This document shows, piece by piece, positions 32,862-32,922 of a DNA stretch of 32,922 nt. Within the stretch, counting starts at the first letter, position 1. Every line of letters begins with the position of its first letter. The notes beneath the pieces are model-generated. The model made no database searches and was not told the origin of the DNA. It was given only the letters and a program-made list of their open reading frames with translations. Origin of the DNA: an uncultured Collinsella sp. (lineage in GTDB: Bacteria; Actinomycetota; Coriobacteriia; Coriobacteriales; Coriobacteriaceae); NCBI GenBank assembly GCA_937969105.1, contig CALBUZ010000097.1:1-32922 (forward strand). The letters are read 5' to 3'. The translations under genes were made by a program, and so were the position numbers.

Positions 32862-32922
32862 TTAGCGCTTGCGGGGGACGAGTTTGGTGCGACGCAGGTG
32901 GATCATTTCGGCGGCGATGGAG
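32862..32922 (-). CDS. 3' end of an unidentified gene (cut by the window edge)
   Basis: An open minus-strand frame enters from the right edge and ends at a TAA (32862-32864). The last residues read SIAAEMIHLRRTKLVPRKR. This is not the end of L24 (rplX), the gene expected before rplE, and I do not recognise it. A basic C-terminus could fit many proteins, including a nucleic-acid-binding or transposase-like one. It ends 18 bases from the inverted repeat. Confidence 0.45.
   Translation of the reverse strand, partial: SIAAEMIHLRRTKLVPRKR

Overview
The window looks like a chromosomal segment from a high-GC, anaerobic gut actinobacterium of the class Coriobacteriia, most likely Collinsella or a close relative. 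This rests on overall protein character (zinc-type S14, L36, L31 and adenylate kinase; citrate synthase beside an ACT protein) and on abundant dispersed GGGGAC-type repeats. The genus is inference, not a search result.

Layout. (1) 1-930: rpmE (L31, minus) with terminator, promoter and structured leader, preceded by GGGGAC-type hairpin repeats. (2) About 934-8082: an accessory island between two near-identical 63-bp direct repeats (871-933 and 8083-8145). On the minus strand it holds a double-length ABC-2 permease, an ABC ATPase, a fused permease-ATPase and a small Tyr-rich exported protein. Divergently on the plus strand are a DUF2975-type membrane protein, an XRE regulator and the 5'-truncated remnant of a tyrosine recombinase. 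(3) 8146-17604: housekeeping genes: ACT-domain protein and citrate synthase, two Cof-type HAD phosphatases, adenine deaminase, tyrosyl-tRNA synthetase and a U32 protein. Tandem 27-bp repeats overlap the stop codons of two of these genes. (4) 17770-20573: class A penicillin-binding protein (plus) and argR (minus). (5) 20706-32549, all minus: GT2-like glycosyltransferase, truA, and the distal half of the ribosomal-protein/RNA polymerase supercluster, in transcription order rplE-rpsZ-rpsH-rplF-rplR-rpsE-rpmD-rplO-secY-adk-map-infA-rpmJ-rpsM-rpsK-rpsD-rpoA-rplQ. (6) 32550-32922: a 312-bp gap with a 15-bp-arm inverted repeat and the 3' end of an unidentified minus-strand gene, where rplX would normally sit.

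How the genes work together. The island reads as a self-contained export or immunity module: the three ABC genes probably build one or two transporters, the coupled secreted peptide is a candidate cargo or effector, and the DUF2975/XRE pair is the likely switch, with a 19-bp inverted repeat in the divergent promoter region. The rest is core metabolism and translation.

The second theme is a family of short hairpins with variable stems but a nearly constant loop (core GGGAC, often TTGGGGACGTTC). They occur at six places or more and resemble REP elements mobilised in trans by RAYT-type transposases; no complete transposase gene is visible here.
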